Notes: a model not told the origin generated them from the sequence alone. DNA of 64,000 bases from UBA2185 sp964564625 (GCA_964564625.1 CAZMBE010000002.1:76266-140265); one strand, 5' to 3'. Counted from the stretch's first letter, positions 53,286 through 62,775 are shown. A program made the numbers and translations.

Positions 53286-54593
53286 CTACACTTTCACATG
53301 CAGTATGGGAAGCCCCAGGTGCTTGCGCTTCGTTTCCCCGTAGAGGCGGGTTTGTTCCCTCACCGTGGGCGCCCCCCGCTTTCCTTTTCCCAATACTTCA
53401 ATGGGGTGTGATCCCCCCAGGTGCAGGGTATGCTTGCCGTATTTGCCCCCCAGAGTGTCCGCCGCTTCATAGAGTTGCCTGATCTTTTCCGCTTTCACCG
53501 GGTTTTCAAAAAGGGAGTACTGGACAGGGGTGTCCGGTACAAGGTCAAGGAGGATAATGCCGGTGGCCCGATAGAGTTCCTTCTCATCATAGAGCTGATC
53601 GAAAAGCTCTTGCAACAGGGGAGAAATCTCCAGAGGATACACGGAGGGACGGGTAAGCTTTACCTCCGTTCCTGCTGTATCAAAATTGTTTTTCTTCAGG
53701 AGGGGGATGATCTTTCGGGGAGCCAGGACATAGCGCCGCGCCTTGATACAAGCCGACTCCAGGTTTCTTAGAAGATGGGCGTAGAGGTATTCCCGGTCAG
53801 CCGTCGGAGGGGAGAAAGTCTTCATCTTGCTGATAGAGGCATAGGTGCTCTTCTCTTCCGGCATTACGGGGTATACGGATTCCCCCCTCAGTTCTCTCCA
53901 GGCCTCTACGCTGGGCTTCGTGAAACGCTCTTTTACGGTCTTCTCCGGGAGCCTGGCGAATTCGAGGGCGGTTCTGACCCCCATTTTATTCAGATAGCTG
54001 GTCGTGGCATGGCCGATGCCCCATATTTTTTCCACCGGGAGGTTCTGAAGATAACGGGCGATCAGCCTTCCGGGAATGACGGTGAAGCCGTCCGGTTTCC
54101 GGTGTTTGGAGGCTACCTTGGCGAGCACCTTGGTGATGCTCAATCCTACGGACACCCCGATACCCAACTCCAGTTCGATCTCTTTTTTTATCCGGGACGT
54201 AATGGCCTCATAGGAGGCATGGAGGGCTCTGCGCATGCCCGTGATATCCGCAAAGGCCTCGTCGATGGAGTACTCCTCCACCTGGGGAGTGAAGCGCCGT
54301 ATGATGGTGAACATTCGCCGGGAAAAAAGGCTGTAAGTTTCATAGTCGGAGGGCAGGATAACGATTTCCGGGCAGAGCGCTTTCGCCTGATGGAGGGGGC
54401 CGCCGCGCTTGATACCCAGCCTTTTAGCAGCGTAGCTGGCGCAGGCGACTATTCCCCGTTCTCCCCCCGTGATGATAGGCTTCCCTTTAAGCTCAGGGTG
54501 AATGGCTTCCTCACAGGAAGTGAAGAAGGCGTCGCCGTCAATATGGATAATGGCCCGGGGCCATGAATAGAGGCTGAAAAGAATATCGTTCAC
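53286..54593 (-). CDS. dinB: Y-family DNA polymerase (DinB/Pol IV-like)
   Basis: A 435-residue Y-family polymerase that copies past damaged bases. Catalytic motifs: IIHIDGDAFFTSCEEA near the start (first acidic residue in IDGDAFF) and VEEYSIDEAFADITGM near 105 with the SIDEAF block. The HhH and little-finger regions follow, and the tail (GKGKRGAPTVREQTRLYGET) has a basic linker. It is longer than E. coli Pol IV (351), with about 80 extra C-terminal residues. No beta-clamp motif was certain at the end. Under apparent LexA control (see the box at 54631). Confidence 0.92.
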   Translation of the reverse strand: MNDILFSLYSWPRAIIHIDGDAFFTSCEEAIHPELKGKPIITGGERGIVACASYAAKRLGIKRGGPLHQAKALCPEIVILPSDYETYSLFSRRMFTIIRRFTPQVEEYSIDEAFADITGMRRALHASYEAITSRIKKEIELELGIGVSVGLSITKVLAKVASKHRKPDGFTVIPGRLIARYLQNLPVEKIWGIGHATTSYLNKMGVRTALEFARLPEKTVKERFTKPSVEAWRELRGESVYPVMPEEKSTYASISKMKTFSPPTADREYLYAHLLRNLESACIKARRYVLAPRKIIPLLKKNNFDTAGTEVKLTRPSVYPLEISPLLQELFDQLYDEKELYRATGIILLDLVPDTPVQYSLFENPVKAEKIRQLYEAADTLGGKYGKHTLHLGGSHPIEVLGKGKRGAPTVREQTRLYGETKRKHLGLPILHVKV

Positions 54594-54630
54594 GGGATGC
54601 CCTCCGTTTTTTCATACAGCCAGATTAATA

Positions 54631-54642
54631 GAACTATCGTTC
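54631..54642 (-). promoter_or_regulatory. LexA-type SOS box in the dinB promoter
   Basis: GAAC-TATC-GTTC is a perfect GAAC-N4-GTTC palindrome, extended to ATAGAAC/GTTCTAT. On the minus strand it lies directly after TTGACA, between the -35 and the probable -10 (TATTAA/ATTAAT). The form is that of Gram-positive-type LexA sites, not the E. coli CTGT-N8-ACAG type. Confidence 0.7.
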
Positions 54643-54705
54643 TATTGTCAAGGAGATTATTTGAGGAGACGGGGATCCGCGGGGTAGGGTGCATTCCGGC
54701 AGGGA

Positions 54706-55278
54706 TTAGAGAAACTTTTCTTCTGGACGACCTTCAATTTCGATTATGGACACGTCTCTGGTAGTAAGTTTGAAATTTTGCAAACCACTAAGGACATCTT
54801 CAAGATAGGAATCACTGGCGAGGATAGTCGTTGAACTGGTTGCCCATTTTTCAATGTCCCTGGAAAGAAAATCGAAGCATCCACGGATCATGGACTCTGT
54901 CATGCCGGATACCGGTAAATGGCACCGACCGGCAGCGGGGAGGCTAAACGCGAAATCGGTACAGCCGATACCGTCCATAATCTGAGAGAGGTTGAACCCT
55001 GCCTGGTAGAGTTTTTCATAGGTAAGTTCAATCACAGGCCCCATACCCCAGAGTATGATCTTGGAAGGGCCGATGCGGGGAGGAGTGGCAATGAGGATTT
55101 GTTCCATAAATTGCCCGGAGATGCGACCCTCAGCAAGCTCTCGGGAAATCATGCCGTTCAGACGCCAATCCACAAAACCGCAGTAGCCCTTCGGGGGCCT
55201 CTCATCGGAAAAGAAGCCCAGGACGAGACCTTCACGGTTTAGGGTGTCCAGCGATTCTGTCGTTATCTTAATTCTCAT
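54706..55278 (-). CDS. M17 leucyl-aminopeptidase N-terminal-like domain protein
   Basis: A 190-residue protein resembling the N-terminal (macro-like) domain of M17 leucyl aminopeptidases: FFSDERPPKGYCGFVDWRLN, then ISRELAEGRISGQFMEQILI and KIILWGMGPVIELTYEKL. The catalytic metal-binding C-terminal domain is absent, so it cannot be a peptidase. Stand-alone versions occur in several deltaproteobacteria; function unknown. It precedes dinB in direction but is separated from it by the SOS promoter. Confidence 0.65.
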   Translation of the reverse strand: MRIKITTESLDTLNREGLVLGFFSDERPPKGYCGFVDWRLNGMISRELAEGRISGQFMEQILIATPPRIGPSKIILWGMGPVIELTYEKLYQAGFNLSQIMDGIGCTDFAFSLPAAGRCHLPVSGMTESMIRGCFDFLSRDIEKWATSSTTILASDSYLEDVLSGLQNFKLTTRDVSIIEIEGRPEEKFL

Positions 55279-55383
55279 CTCTTTATCCTAACCCCTTCCT
55301 CCCGGGGAGAATTGCCTGAAAAGTATAGGAGAAAATTCCTCTATGTGTCAAGGTAAACGATGGTGCAAAAATTTTCAATACCG

Positions 55384-55412
55384 TTGACAGGCTCATGAAA
55401 AGGAGGTAATGT
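55384..55412 (+). promoter_or_regulatory. Possible promoter of the pgpA-cinA-thpR run
   Basis: TTGACA, 17 bases, TAATGT. It would start transcription near 55419. The spacer contains AAGGAGG, which is then not a ribosome site. Confidence 0.35.
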
Positions 55413-55476
55413 TACGGGCGAAAAGATAAATGTCCCGCATATCTACTTAAAAAGAGGTGCATATCTGATTGACAAG

Positions 55477-55923
55477 GTGATCAAGGTTGTGGCAACGGGT
55501 TTTGGCAGCGGACTTGTACCGTTTGCTCCGGGGACTGCCGGTACCCTTCTTGGCATTCCGGTGTATCTGGCCCTATCACGAATGTCGTGGACACTCTATT
55601 GTGTCTTTTTAGTGGTTCTCACACTCCTCGCGTGTTATGTATCCCACGAAGCTGAGAGGATGTTCGGTGAAAAAGACCCTCCGCGTGTGGTGATCGACGA
55701 GGTTGTCGGTTTTCAATGGACCATGTTTCTTGTTGGTCCCACATTTTTTCATGTGCTTGCAGGTTTTGTACTTTTCCGGGTTCTCGATATTCTGAAGGTA
55801 TTTCCCGCAGGCTATTTTCAGAGGAGACTTTCCGGTGGGATCGCCATAGTGATGGATGATGTCGTAGCGGGAATGTATGGTAATATTGCCCTTCTGATTA
55901 TGATTAGATTCTGGGGAATATAG
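55477..55923 (+). CDS. pgpA: Phosphatidylglycerophosphatase A
   Basis: PgpA removes the phosphate of phosphatidylglycerophosphate in phospholipid synthesis at the inner membrane. The 148 residues have ATGFGSGLVPFAPGTAGTLL at the start, the acidic block PPRVVIDEVVGFQWTMF (DE motif), and the last conserved FRVLDILKVFPAGYFQ, with four membrane helices. The GTG at 55477 has no good ribosome site; a CTG at 55465, four codons upstream with GAGGTG before it, may be the true start and would match the usual longer N-terminus. Confidence 0.9.
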   Translation: MIKVVATGFGSGLVPFAPGTAGTLLGIPVYLALSRMSWTLYCVFLVVLTLLACYVSHEAERMFGEKDPPRVVIDEVVGFQWTMFLVGPTFFHVLAGFVLFRVLDILKVFPAGYFQRRLSGGIAIVMDDVVAGMYGNIALLIMIRFWGI

Positions 55924-56019
55924 CAAAGAAACCCTCTCAACGCTCCTTTTGCAAAGAGTGCATAAGAGGATTCCGGGGAGAGGTGAAATATACATAATGA
56001 ACCTTGGCGGTATCTTTGG

Positions 56020-57276
56020 ATGAAAGTCGGCATATTGACGATCGGCAATGAATTAATCAGCGGGAAAACTCAAGATATCAACTCTTCCTATATCGCCCGC
56101 CTGATGACTGCCAAGGGATGGCAGGTGGCGGTTACGATGTCCGTTCCCGATGACGAAAACGCGATCAGAGGCGCCCTCTCCTATTGCATGTCCCTGGCTG
56201 AAGCCGTAGTTGTCACAGGTGGTCTCGGTCCTACCGCGGACGATATCACCACAGAAGCCATCGCTAGGGCGTTCGGACTCAAATTGTTTACTGACGAAAT
56301 TGTCTTGGCGAACATCAAGGAAAAATTTGAAAAATATCAAATCAGATGGACGGATAACAACGCAAAACAGGCTGTCTTCCCGGAAGGTGCAGAGACCATA
56401 CGGAACGTTGTCGGAACGGCGTGGGGATATTTTCTGCGAAGAGATGGTAAAATTATCGTTGTCGTTCCCGGAGTTCCCGCCGAAGTGCAGAACATGGTAC
56501 CGGAAAGCGTCCTGCCGATACTCAGGAGGGAGCTTGAAAAATCGGCCTTATATATAGAGAGCAGAACCATTAAACTGTCCGGCATCACGGAAGCCCGTGT
56601 GGATCACATCCTGGCCGATGTCAATTTTGAAGCTCTCGGTGTTGATGTAGGGTTTTATCCTGGTTTTCCCGAGATACAAGTGGTACTCACTGCGAGGTGC
56701 TCTACGGAAAAGGAGGCAAAAGCAGCAATAAATACAGCAGAAAAACATGCATCAGAAAGGCTTCAGCAATATATATTCGCTTATGATCAGGATACCCTTG
56801 AGGGTGTTGTTACCAGGCTGCTGACGGAAAAGAAATTGACACTTGCCGTTGCGGAATCATGCACGGGGGGATTGATCACCGATCGCCTGACAGACATACC
56901 AGGTTCTTCTGCTTTTCTGGAGAGAGGCGTGATTGCCTATAGTAATAAATCAAAGACTGACCTCTTGGGTGTTTCGGAAGATGTGTTAAGGAATTATGGC
57001 GCGGTAAGTGAACAGGCTGCGATCCTCATGGCAGAAGGGGTGAGAAGCTTGGGAGGGTGTGATTTGGGACTGGCCACGACGGGGATTGCGGGCCCGGCGG
57101 GGGGTACCAAAGAGAAACCGGTGGGGACCGTGTTTATCGCGCTTGCTGATGGGAGAAAAACCATCTGCCGGCAGTATTCCTTCCGATGGGAGCGCAGGAG
57201 AAACAAAACGATTACATCCCAGACAGCACTCATGATACTCAAAAGATACCTGAGGGGAGAGAGTAAACATGGGTGA
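56020..57276 (+). CDS. cinA: CinA-family protein (competence/damage-inducible, nicotinamide-nucleotide amidase)
   Basis: A 418-residue two-domain CinA. The N-terminal MoaB-like domain (GILTIGNELISGKTQDINSS, VVVTGGLGPTADDITTEAIA) acts as ADP-ribose pyrophosphatase in studied members; the C-terminal amidase domain (LAVAESCTGGLITDRLTDIP, GIAGPAGGTKEKPVGTVFIA) deamidates NMN in pyridine-nucleotide recycling. Normal length. It lies upstream of thpR and recA, the arrangement seen in many bacteria, where cinA and recA share transcripts. It overlaps thpR by eight bases. Confidence 0.95.
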   Translation: MKVGILTIGNELISGKTQDINSSYIARLMTAKGWQVAVTMSVPDDENAIRGALSYCMSLAEAVVVTGGLGPTADDITTEAIARAFGLKLFTDEIVLANIKEKFEKYQIRWTDNNAKQAVFPEGAETIRNVVGTAWGYFLRRDGKIIVVVPGVPAEVQNMVPESVLPILRRELEKSALYIESRTIKLSGITEARVDHILADVNFEALGVDVGFYPGFPEIQVVLTARCSTEKEAKAAINTAEKHASERLQQYIFAYDQDTLEGVVTRLLTEKKLTLAVAESCTGGLITDRLTDIPGSSAFLERGVIAYSNKSKTDLLGVSEDVLRNYGAVSEQAAILMAEGVRSLGGCDLGLATTGIAGPAGGTKEKPVGTVFIALADGRKTICRQYSFRWERRRNKTITSQTALMILKRYLRGESKHG

Positions 57277-57853
57277 GGAAAGATCCATAAGGGCATTTCT
57301 GGCTGTTGATCCGCCCCGAGAAGTCCTTGATGAGGTAGCCAGAATTCAGGATCGTTTGAGAAAGACCATCCAGGGGGATATACGCTGGGTGAAACCGCAG
57401 GGTATCCACCTGACACTGAAATTTTTCGGAGCTATTTCCGAATCAGATGTTGCAAATATTTCTCAGGTGGTGAAAAATATTACTTCAGATATCAACCCTT
57501 TCACGCTCGGAATAAGAAGGGTAGGGGCTTTTCCGGATGTGAAACGGCCCCGGATACTATGGATAGGAATGGACGGTGACGTGGAGATACTGGTCCGGCT
57601 TCAGAGGAAAGTAGATGCTGCGCTCTACGATTACGGATTTAAAAAAGAAGACAGGACCTTCAAGCCTCATCTTACCCTAGCCAGAATCAAGGATCCGAGA
57701 GGTTTAATCGGCCTTGCAAAAATTATGGAAAGAAGCGAGGATTATGCAGCGGGAAGTTTTTCTGCTGCAGGCCTAAATCTCTTTAAAAGTGATCTCACGC
57801 CCAAGGGTGCGATTTACACGAAGCTGGCGTATTTTCCATTTACAGAAGTATAG
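57269..57853 (+). CDS. thpR: RNA 2',3'-cyclic phosphodiesterase (2'-5' RNA ligase family)
   Basis: A 194-residue 2H phosphoesterase. Both HxTx motifs are present: HLTLKFFG near residue 50 and HLTLARIKD near 132. ThpR enzymes open 2',3'-cyclic phosphates of RNA and were first named 2'-5' RNA ligases. The start overlaps the cinA stop by eight bases. Length is typical. Confidence 0.92.
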   Translation: MGEERSIRAFLAVDPPREVLDEVARIQDRLRKTIQGDIRWVKPQGIHLTLKFFGAISESDVANISQVVKNITSDINPFTLGIRRVGAFPDVKRPRILWIGMDGDVEILVRLQRKVDAALYDYGFKKEDRTFKPHLTLARIKDPRGLIGLAKIMERSEDYAAGSFSAAGLNLFKSDLTPKGAIYTKLAYFPFTEV

Positions 57854-57999
57854 GATCATGGGGCTGATGATCGAAAGTTTTAAAAAAAAGTAACCCTTGA
57901 GTCCTTGGTGGGACCGAATAAGAGAGGGGCCAAAAAGAACAGTATTGGGATATTGAGAGTAAGAATATAAATATTTGCTGAAAATATATGGAGGTGAAC

Positions 58000-59001
58000 A
58001 TGGGATCGGAGATGGATAGAGAAAAAGCCGTGGATCTGGCCATTACCCAGATCGAGAGGCAGTTTGGAAAAGGTTCCATTATGAGATTGGGGGGTAGTGA
58101 ACAGGTGGCTGATATCGCAGTCATTCCCACTGGATCCCTGAGCCTTGATCTGGCCCTCGGAGTAGGTGGCGTTCCACGGGGGAGAGTTGTAGAAATATAT
58201 GGTCCCGAAGCCGGTGGCAAGACTACTCTGGCGCTCCATATTATCGCCGAAGCCCAGAAGAGAAACGGCCTCGCTGCATTTATTGATGCTGAACATGCTC
58301 TCGATGTGGCCTATGCGAGAAGAATTGGCGTAAATACCGATGATCTCCTTATCTCCCAGCCCGATACGGGTGAGCAGGCCCTGGAGATAGCCGAGACTCT
58401 CGTGAGGAGCGGGGCGCTGGATATCCTGGTGATTGATTCCGTCGCTGCGCTAGTACCAAAGGCGGAGTTAGAAGGAGAAATGGGGGATGCCCAGATGGGG
58501 CTCCAGGCCCGTTTAATGTCACAGGCGCTCCGCAAGCTTACCGGAAGCATCAGTAAATCAAAGACCACAGTGATCTTTATCAATCAGATCAGGATGAAAA
58601 TAGGTGTTTTTTTCGGCAGTCCGGAAACCACAACCGGCGGGAATGCCCTAAAATTCTATTCTTCCATGCGTTTAGATATCAGAAAAATGAGTTCCATAAA
58701 AATCGGTCAGGACGTCGTCGGATTCCGCACAAAGGTCAAGGTCGTCAAAAACAAGGTGGCTCCGCCTTTCCGGGAAACGGAGTTTGATATCATCTTCGGT
58801 GATGGCATTTCGAAAGAGGGGGACATCCTTGATCTGGCGGTGGGAAACAGCATTGTCGAAAAAAGCGGAGCCTGGTATTCGTATAAAGGTGACAGGCTTG
58901 GCCAGGGAAGGGATAACACGCGCATCTTCCTCAAGGAAAATACAGACACACTGAAGCAGATCGAAGATGATGTCCGCGAGAAGATCGGTCTGAAGGGATA
59001 G
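58000..59001 (+). CDS. recA: Recombinase RecA
   Basis: RecA forms filaments on single-stranded DNA, drives strand exchange and triggers LexA self-cleavage. From the ATG at 58000 (GGAGGTGAAC directly upstream) it has 333 residues. Signatures: KGSIMRLGG, Walker A GPEAGGKTTLALH (usual GPESSGKTT), the DNA-binding loop 2 NQIRMKIGVFFGSPETTTGG and ALKFYSSMRLDIRK. The longer frame from 57988 adds only MEVN. No GAAC-N4-GTTC box was found upstream, unlike dinB. Confidence 0.97.
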   Translation: MGSEMDREKAVDLAITQIERQFGKGSIMRLGGSEQVADIAVIPTGSLSLDLALGVGGVPRGRVVEIYGPEAGGKTTLALHIIAEAQKRNGLAAFIDAEHALDVAYARRIGVNTDDLLISQPDTGEQALEIAETLVRSGALDILVIDSVAALVPKAELEGEMGDAQMGLQARLMSQALRKLTGSISKSKTTVIFINQIRMKIGVFFGSPETTTGGNALKFYSSMRLDIRKMSSIKIGQDVVGFRTKVKVVKNKVAPPFRETEFDIIFGDGISKEGDILDLAVGNSIVEKSGAWYSYKGDRLGQGRDNTRIFLKENTDTLKQIEDDVREKIGLKG

Positions 59002-59019
59002 GGCTTTGCAAGGGAAACC

Positions 59020-59511
59020 ATGATGGAGGAAGACCCCCTTCATGAAAAAGCGAAGCAGCGGGCCTTTCGCCTTCTTGCCGTGAGGGCAAGGACTGAAAAG
59101 GAGTTGCGGATCAAGCTCACGGAAAGGGGATTTGATGAATCTGTCGTCGGAGGTGTCGCAGCAAGGCTTCGGGAATTAAAGTTTCTGGATGACGAAGCCT
59201 TTGCCAGGCAGTGGGCTCGCAATCTGGCGGTGAACAGACTTTTAGGCAACAGAAGAATTGACGCCAGCCTGCGGGAAAAAGGGATCCCGCGAGAATTAAT
59301 AGAGCAGGTTATCGCCGAGGTACGTGAAGAGTTAAGTGAGCAAAAGGCACTTGTCTTACTTTTGAGGAAAAGAAAGGATAAGATTGCCACAAAGATGGGC
59401 GGCAGAGAAAAAAGTAGATTGGCACGGAGCCTTATAGGAAAAGGGTTTTCACCAGATCTAGTTTTTGATATATTGCGATCAAAGGAGGAGTTCGTTGATG
59501 AAGGGGAGTGA
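59020..59511 (+). CDS. recX: Regulatory protein RecX
   Basis: RecX binds RecA filaments and limits their growth. The 163 residues show the three-helix RecX repeats: AFRLLAVRARTEKELRIKLT, RLRELKFLDDEAFARQWARN and LRRKRKDK-like LLRKRKDKIATKMGGREKSR. It starts 18 bases after recA (ATG at 59020 or 59023) and overlaps the alaS start by 14 bases, so all three are co-transcribed. Confidence 0.93.
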   Translation: MMEEDPLHEKAKQRAFRLLAVRARTEKELRIKLTERGFDESVVGGVAARLRELKFLDDEAFARQWARNLAVNRLLGNRRIDASLREKGIPRELIEQVIAEVREELSEQKALVLLLRKRKDKIATKMGGREKSRLARSLIGKGFSPDLVFDILRSKEEFVDEGE

Positions 59512-62128
59512 AATCAGGGAGAAGTTTTTAAAGTATTTTGAAGACAATGGACACACTATTGTACCGAGTTCATCGCTGATTCCGAAAGATGATCCGACGC
59601 TCCTTTTTACCAATTCGGGTATGGTGCAGTTCAAAAACTGCTTCCTGGGATTGGAGGATCGGGGGTACACGCGAGCGACAAGTTCACAAAAATCTGTCCG
59701 GGCCGGCGGCAAACACAATGATCTGGAAAACGTGGGGTATACGGCCCGGCATCATACCTTTTTCGAGATGCTGGGAAATTTCTCCTTTGGTGATTACTTC
59801 AAGAAGGAATCAATTTTTTGGGGATGGGAGTTCCTCACGGTGAAGATGGGGCTTCCCAAGGAGAAGCTCTGGGTCACGATATACAAAGACGACGATGAAG
59901 CCTTTGAGATCTGGAATAAGACCATCGGTGTTCCCGCCGAGAGAATCGTCAGGATGGGGATGGACAGCAACTTCTGGATGATGGGTGAAACCGGCCCGTG
60001 CGGGCCCTGTTCCGAAATACTCTATGATCAAGGCCCGTCCGTAGGATGCGGCAGTTCCGAATGCAGCGTGGAATGTGATTGCGACCGCCATCTGGAGATA
60101 TGGAACCATGTCTTTACGCAATTCGACCGTGATAAGGAGGGCAATCTCTATCCGCTTCCGAAACCCAATATCGATACAGGAATGGGTCTGGAGCGTCTGG
60201 CGGCAGTTGTCCAGGGAGTGTACAGCAATTATGAAACCGACTTTTTCACTCCTATTATTAAGTTCATCGCAGATATCAGCGGTAAAAAATACAAGGATAA
60301 CGAGGACAGCGATGCGTCCATGAACGTCATTGCCGATCATAGCCGGGCGGTTACTTTTTTGATAGGCGACGGCATTCTCCCCAGCAATGAAGGGAGGGGC
60401 TATGTCCTCAGGAGAATACTGCGGAGGGCAGCCCGCCACGGCAAGCTTTTAGGTCTCGGCAAACCGTTTTTGCATGATGTCGTTTCGGTTGTTGTCGGGG
60501 TGATGAAGGATGCATATCCGGATCTGATTGAGAAAGAGGCATATATCAGGAAAGTTGTCTTCAACGAAGAGCAGCGTTTTATCGAAACTCTTGATGCGGG
60601 CTTGAAGATCTTGAGCGATGAAGTAGCGGCTCTCAAAAAGGCGAGCAGGACTGTCGTGCCCGGTGACATTGTATTCAAACTTTATGACACCTTCGGGTTT
60701 CCCGTGGACCTGACGGCGGACATTGTAAAGAGAGACCGCTTTACCGTCGATATGGAAGGGTTTGAAAAAGCCATGGAGGCGCAGCGCGAGAAAGCCAGGG
60801 AATCCTGGAAGGGCAGCGGTGAGAAGACGGTCTCCACAAGCTACCAGAAGCTTTCCCTCCAGGGAGTTAAAACCACATTTGTCGGATACGAAGGCGTCAC
60901 GGAGGCACGTTCCCGCGTTGTCGCGATGCTGAAAGATGATGAACTGGTGGATATGTTAGAGGAAGGGGAAAATGGAGAGGTCTTCGTTGAATTCACGCCT
61001 TTCTATGGCGAGGCAGGCGGACAGGTTGGCGATACGGGGATTATTGAAGGGCAGGGATTGCTTTTTGAGGTATGGGAAACTCAGAGCCCTGTCGAGGGCA
61101 TAGTGACCCATATCGGAAAACTCAAGAAGGGCAAGATTAAGGTCGGGGACGATGTCGTCCTGAAAGTGGATGTTGGTAACAGGAGGGCGACGGAAGCCCA
61201 TCATTCCGGTACTCATGTCCTGAACGCCGCCCTGAGGAGCGTCCTAGGTGATCATGTGAAGCAGTCCGGCTCCCTGGTTAATCCGGAAAGGCTGCGTTTT
61301 GACTACACCCATTTTTCGAAGATCGAGGAAGATGAGCTCCATAGAATTGAGTCCATCGCCAATGATATCATCCGGCGGAATATGCCCGTACACACGGAGA
61401 TTCTTTCCCGTGAAGAGGCAATGAAATCGGGCGCTCAGGCTGTCTTTGATGAAAAATATGCAGAGGAGGTCAGGGTCGTCAAAATGGGGGATGCCAGTAT
61501 GGAACTCTGCGGAGGAACCCATGTGTTAAGAACAGGAGACATTGGGATTTTAAAGATCGTCCATGAGTCGGCCATTGCGGCAGGTGTGCGGAGGATCGAA
61601 GCGGTGACAGGCAGGGAGGCCCTGAAATATGTGCGAGAGGTAGAAGGGGAATTAAAGAAATCAGCGGGACTCCTGAAAGCCAATCCTCTGGAGCTGTCGG
61701 AAAGGGTTGAGAAAATCCTTAAACACCAGCGAGAGCTTGAGAAAGAAATTGAGGCGCTCAGGGGAAAGCTTGCCGCGAAAGACACCTATGGTTTGATCGA
61801 TCAGGTGCGCGAGATAAAAGGGGTGCGTGTCCTTGCCGCGGTGGTGGATGTGTCGGACGTAAAAACCATGCGTGATCTGGGCGATAAGCTGAAGGATAAA
61901 ATAAGATCAGGCATCATCCTCCTGGGGAGTAAGGCGGCGGACAAGGCCATGCTCCTTTGCATGGTTACAAAAGATCTGACTGATCGCTACCATGCGGGCA
62001 ATATCATAAAAGAGATCGCCCCCATCGTCGGGGGAAGCGGTGGTGGCAGGCCCGACATGGCCCAGGCCGGGGGGCCGAAGCCGGAGAATGTAAAACAGGC
62101 ACTGGACAAACTTACAACAATACTCTGA
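59498..62128 (+). CDS. alaS: Alanyl-tRNA synthetase
   Basis: AlaRS charges tRNA-Ala and edits misactivated serine and glycine. 876 residues, normal length. The catalytic core has FTNSGMVQFKNCFLG, HHTFFEMLGNFSFGDYFKKE (motif 2 region) and GMGLERLAAV; the editing domain has HHSGTHVLNAALR and CGGTHV with zinc ligands; the C-Ala domain ends with the Gly-rich GGSGGGRPDMAQAGG. The ATG at 59498 follows AAAGGAGG by nine bases, so the longer frame from 59465 was rejected. Terminator follows directly. Confidence 0.98.
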   Translation: MKGSEIREKFLKYFEDNGHTIVPSSSLIPKDDPTLLFTNSGMVQFKNCFLGLEDRGYTRATSSQKSVRAGGKHNDLENVGYTARHHTFFEMLGNFSFGDYFKKESIFWGWEFLTVKMGLPKEKLWVTIYKDDDEAFEIWNKTIGVPAERIVRMGMDSNFWMMGETGPCGPCSEILYDQGPSVGCGSSECSVECDCDRHLEIWNHVFTQFDRDKEGNLYPLPKPNIDTGMGLERLAAVVQGVYSNYETDFFTPIIKFIADISGKKYKDNEDSDASMNVIADHSRAVTFLIGDGILPSNEGRGYVLRRILRRAARHGKLLGLGKPFLHDVVSVVVGVMKDAYPDLIEKEAYIRKVVFNEEQRFIETLDAGLKILSDEVAALKKASRTVVPGDIVFKLYDTFGFPVDLTADIVKRDRFTVDMEGFEKAMEAQREKARESWKGSGEKTVSTSYQKLSLQGVKTTFVGYEGVTEARSRVVAMLKDDELVDMLEEGENGEVFVEFTPFYGEAGGQVGDTGIIEGQGLLFEVWETQSPVEGIVTHIGKLKKGKIKVGDDVVLKVDVGNRRATEAHHSGTHVLNAALRSVLGDHVKQSGSLVNPERLRFDYTHFSKIEEDELHRIESIANDIIRRNMPVHTEILSREEAMKSGAQAVFDEKYAEEVRVVKMGDASMELCGGTHVLRTGDIGILKIVHESAIAAGVRRIEAVTGREALKYVREVEGELKKSAGLLKANPLELSERVEKILKHQRELEKEIEALRGKLAAKDTYGLIDQVREIKGVRVLAAVVDVSDVKTMRDLGDKLKDKIRSGIILLGSKAADKAMLLCMVTKDLTDRYHAGNIIKEIAPIVGGSGGGRPDMAQAGGPKPENVKQALDKLTTIL

Positions 62129-62144
62129 GAAAAAATAAACCCAG

Positions 62145-62198
62145 AAAATCCCCCTCCTTTCCCTTCATTAATGGAGATACAGGAGGGGGGTTTTCTTG
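62145..62198 (+). terminator. Terminator of the recA-recX-alaS run
   Basis: AAAATCCCCCTCCT pairs with AGGAGGGGGGTTTT (one G-T pair) around a 22-base loop, ending in TTTTCTTG. No gene was found in 62199-62448. Confidence 0.75.
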
Positions 62199-62448
62199 TT
62201 TGGGAAGCGATTGATAAATCCTGTTTTCACTCTACAAATTGCTTTGTCCTCACTGAATATGGATTAAATGGTTGCCTCCGCTACGGAGTTTGCCCGGAGC
62301 CTTCTGCCATCCTTCTTTCATCAGTAAAAAATCACGTTGTAAGAATACGTAAAGGGATGACCGGGTTTTTCGTGAGAATCTGGCTGAATATCTATATGTA
62401 AGGAGAAACAAATGCAGGCGTTGAACCCTGGGTTTACTCTTTACCGGA

Positions 62449-62775
62449 TTATCCCTGCTTCGTTTCGGACTCCGATTGATTACGAATGCGGACAATGGAT
62501 TGATGCATTTTCCGGTATCGTGTCACGCCAATTATGCCGGTGATGATTCCCGTTGGGATGCATATGAATCCCAGTATCCAGAACCACGTTTCTGTGGAGA
62601 AATGCATAATGGAAACGCCTGCGATTAAAAGTGCTACGGCAGAGCGCAGATATGACAAGAGGGTTCTCTCATTTGCCAGAAGGGTCCGATCAATCGCCAG
62701 CTCATCCCGTAAAATCAGGTTGTCGGCACAAAATTTTGAATACAGCGATTTTTTCATTTCTTTTTCGTTCCGCAC
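62449..62775 (-). CDS. DUF202 (YidH-like) small membrane protein
   Basis: The 108-residue frame has the DUF202 signature LAIDRTLLANERTLLSYLRS followed by AVALLIAGVSIMHF and a second membrane helix (FWILGFICIPTGIITGIIGV). Members have two or three membrane helices and unknown function. The start is uncertain: GTG at 62775, ATG at 62757, and the frame is open without a good start up to about 62886. Nothing else was seen in 62776-63110. Confidence 0.82.
   Translation of the reverse strand: MRNEKEMKKSLYSKFCADNLILRDELAIDRTLLANERTLLSYLRSAVALLIAGVSIMHFSTETWFWILGFICIPTGIITGIIGVTRYRKMHQSIVRIRNQSESETKQG

Noticed and set aside
53775..54566. 263-codon plus-strand frame opposite dinB
   Set aside because: Shadow frame; the minus strand encodes all Y-family motifs.
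57854..57999. LexA box before recA
   Set aside because: GAACAGTATTGG has only the left half of the GAAC-N4-GTTC pattern; not counted as a site.
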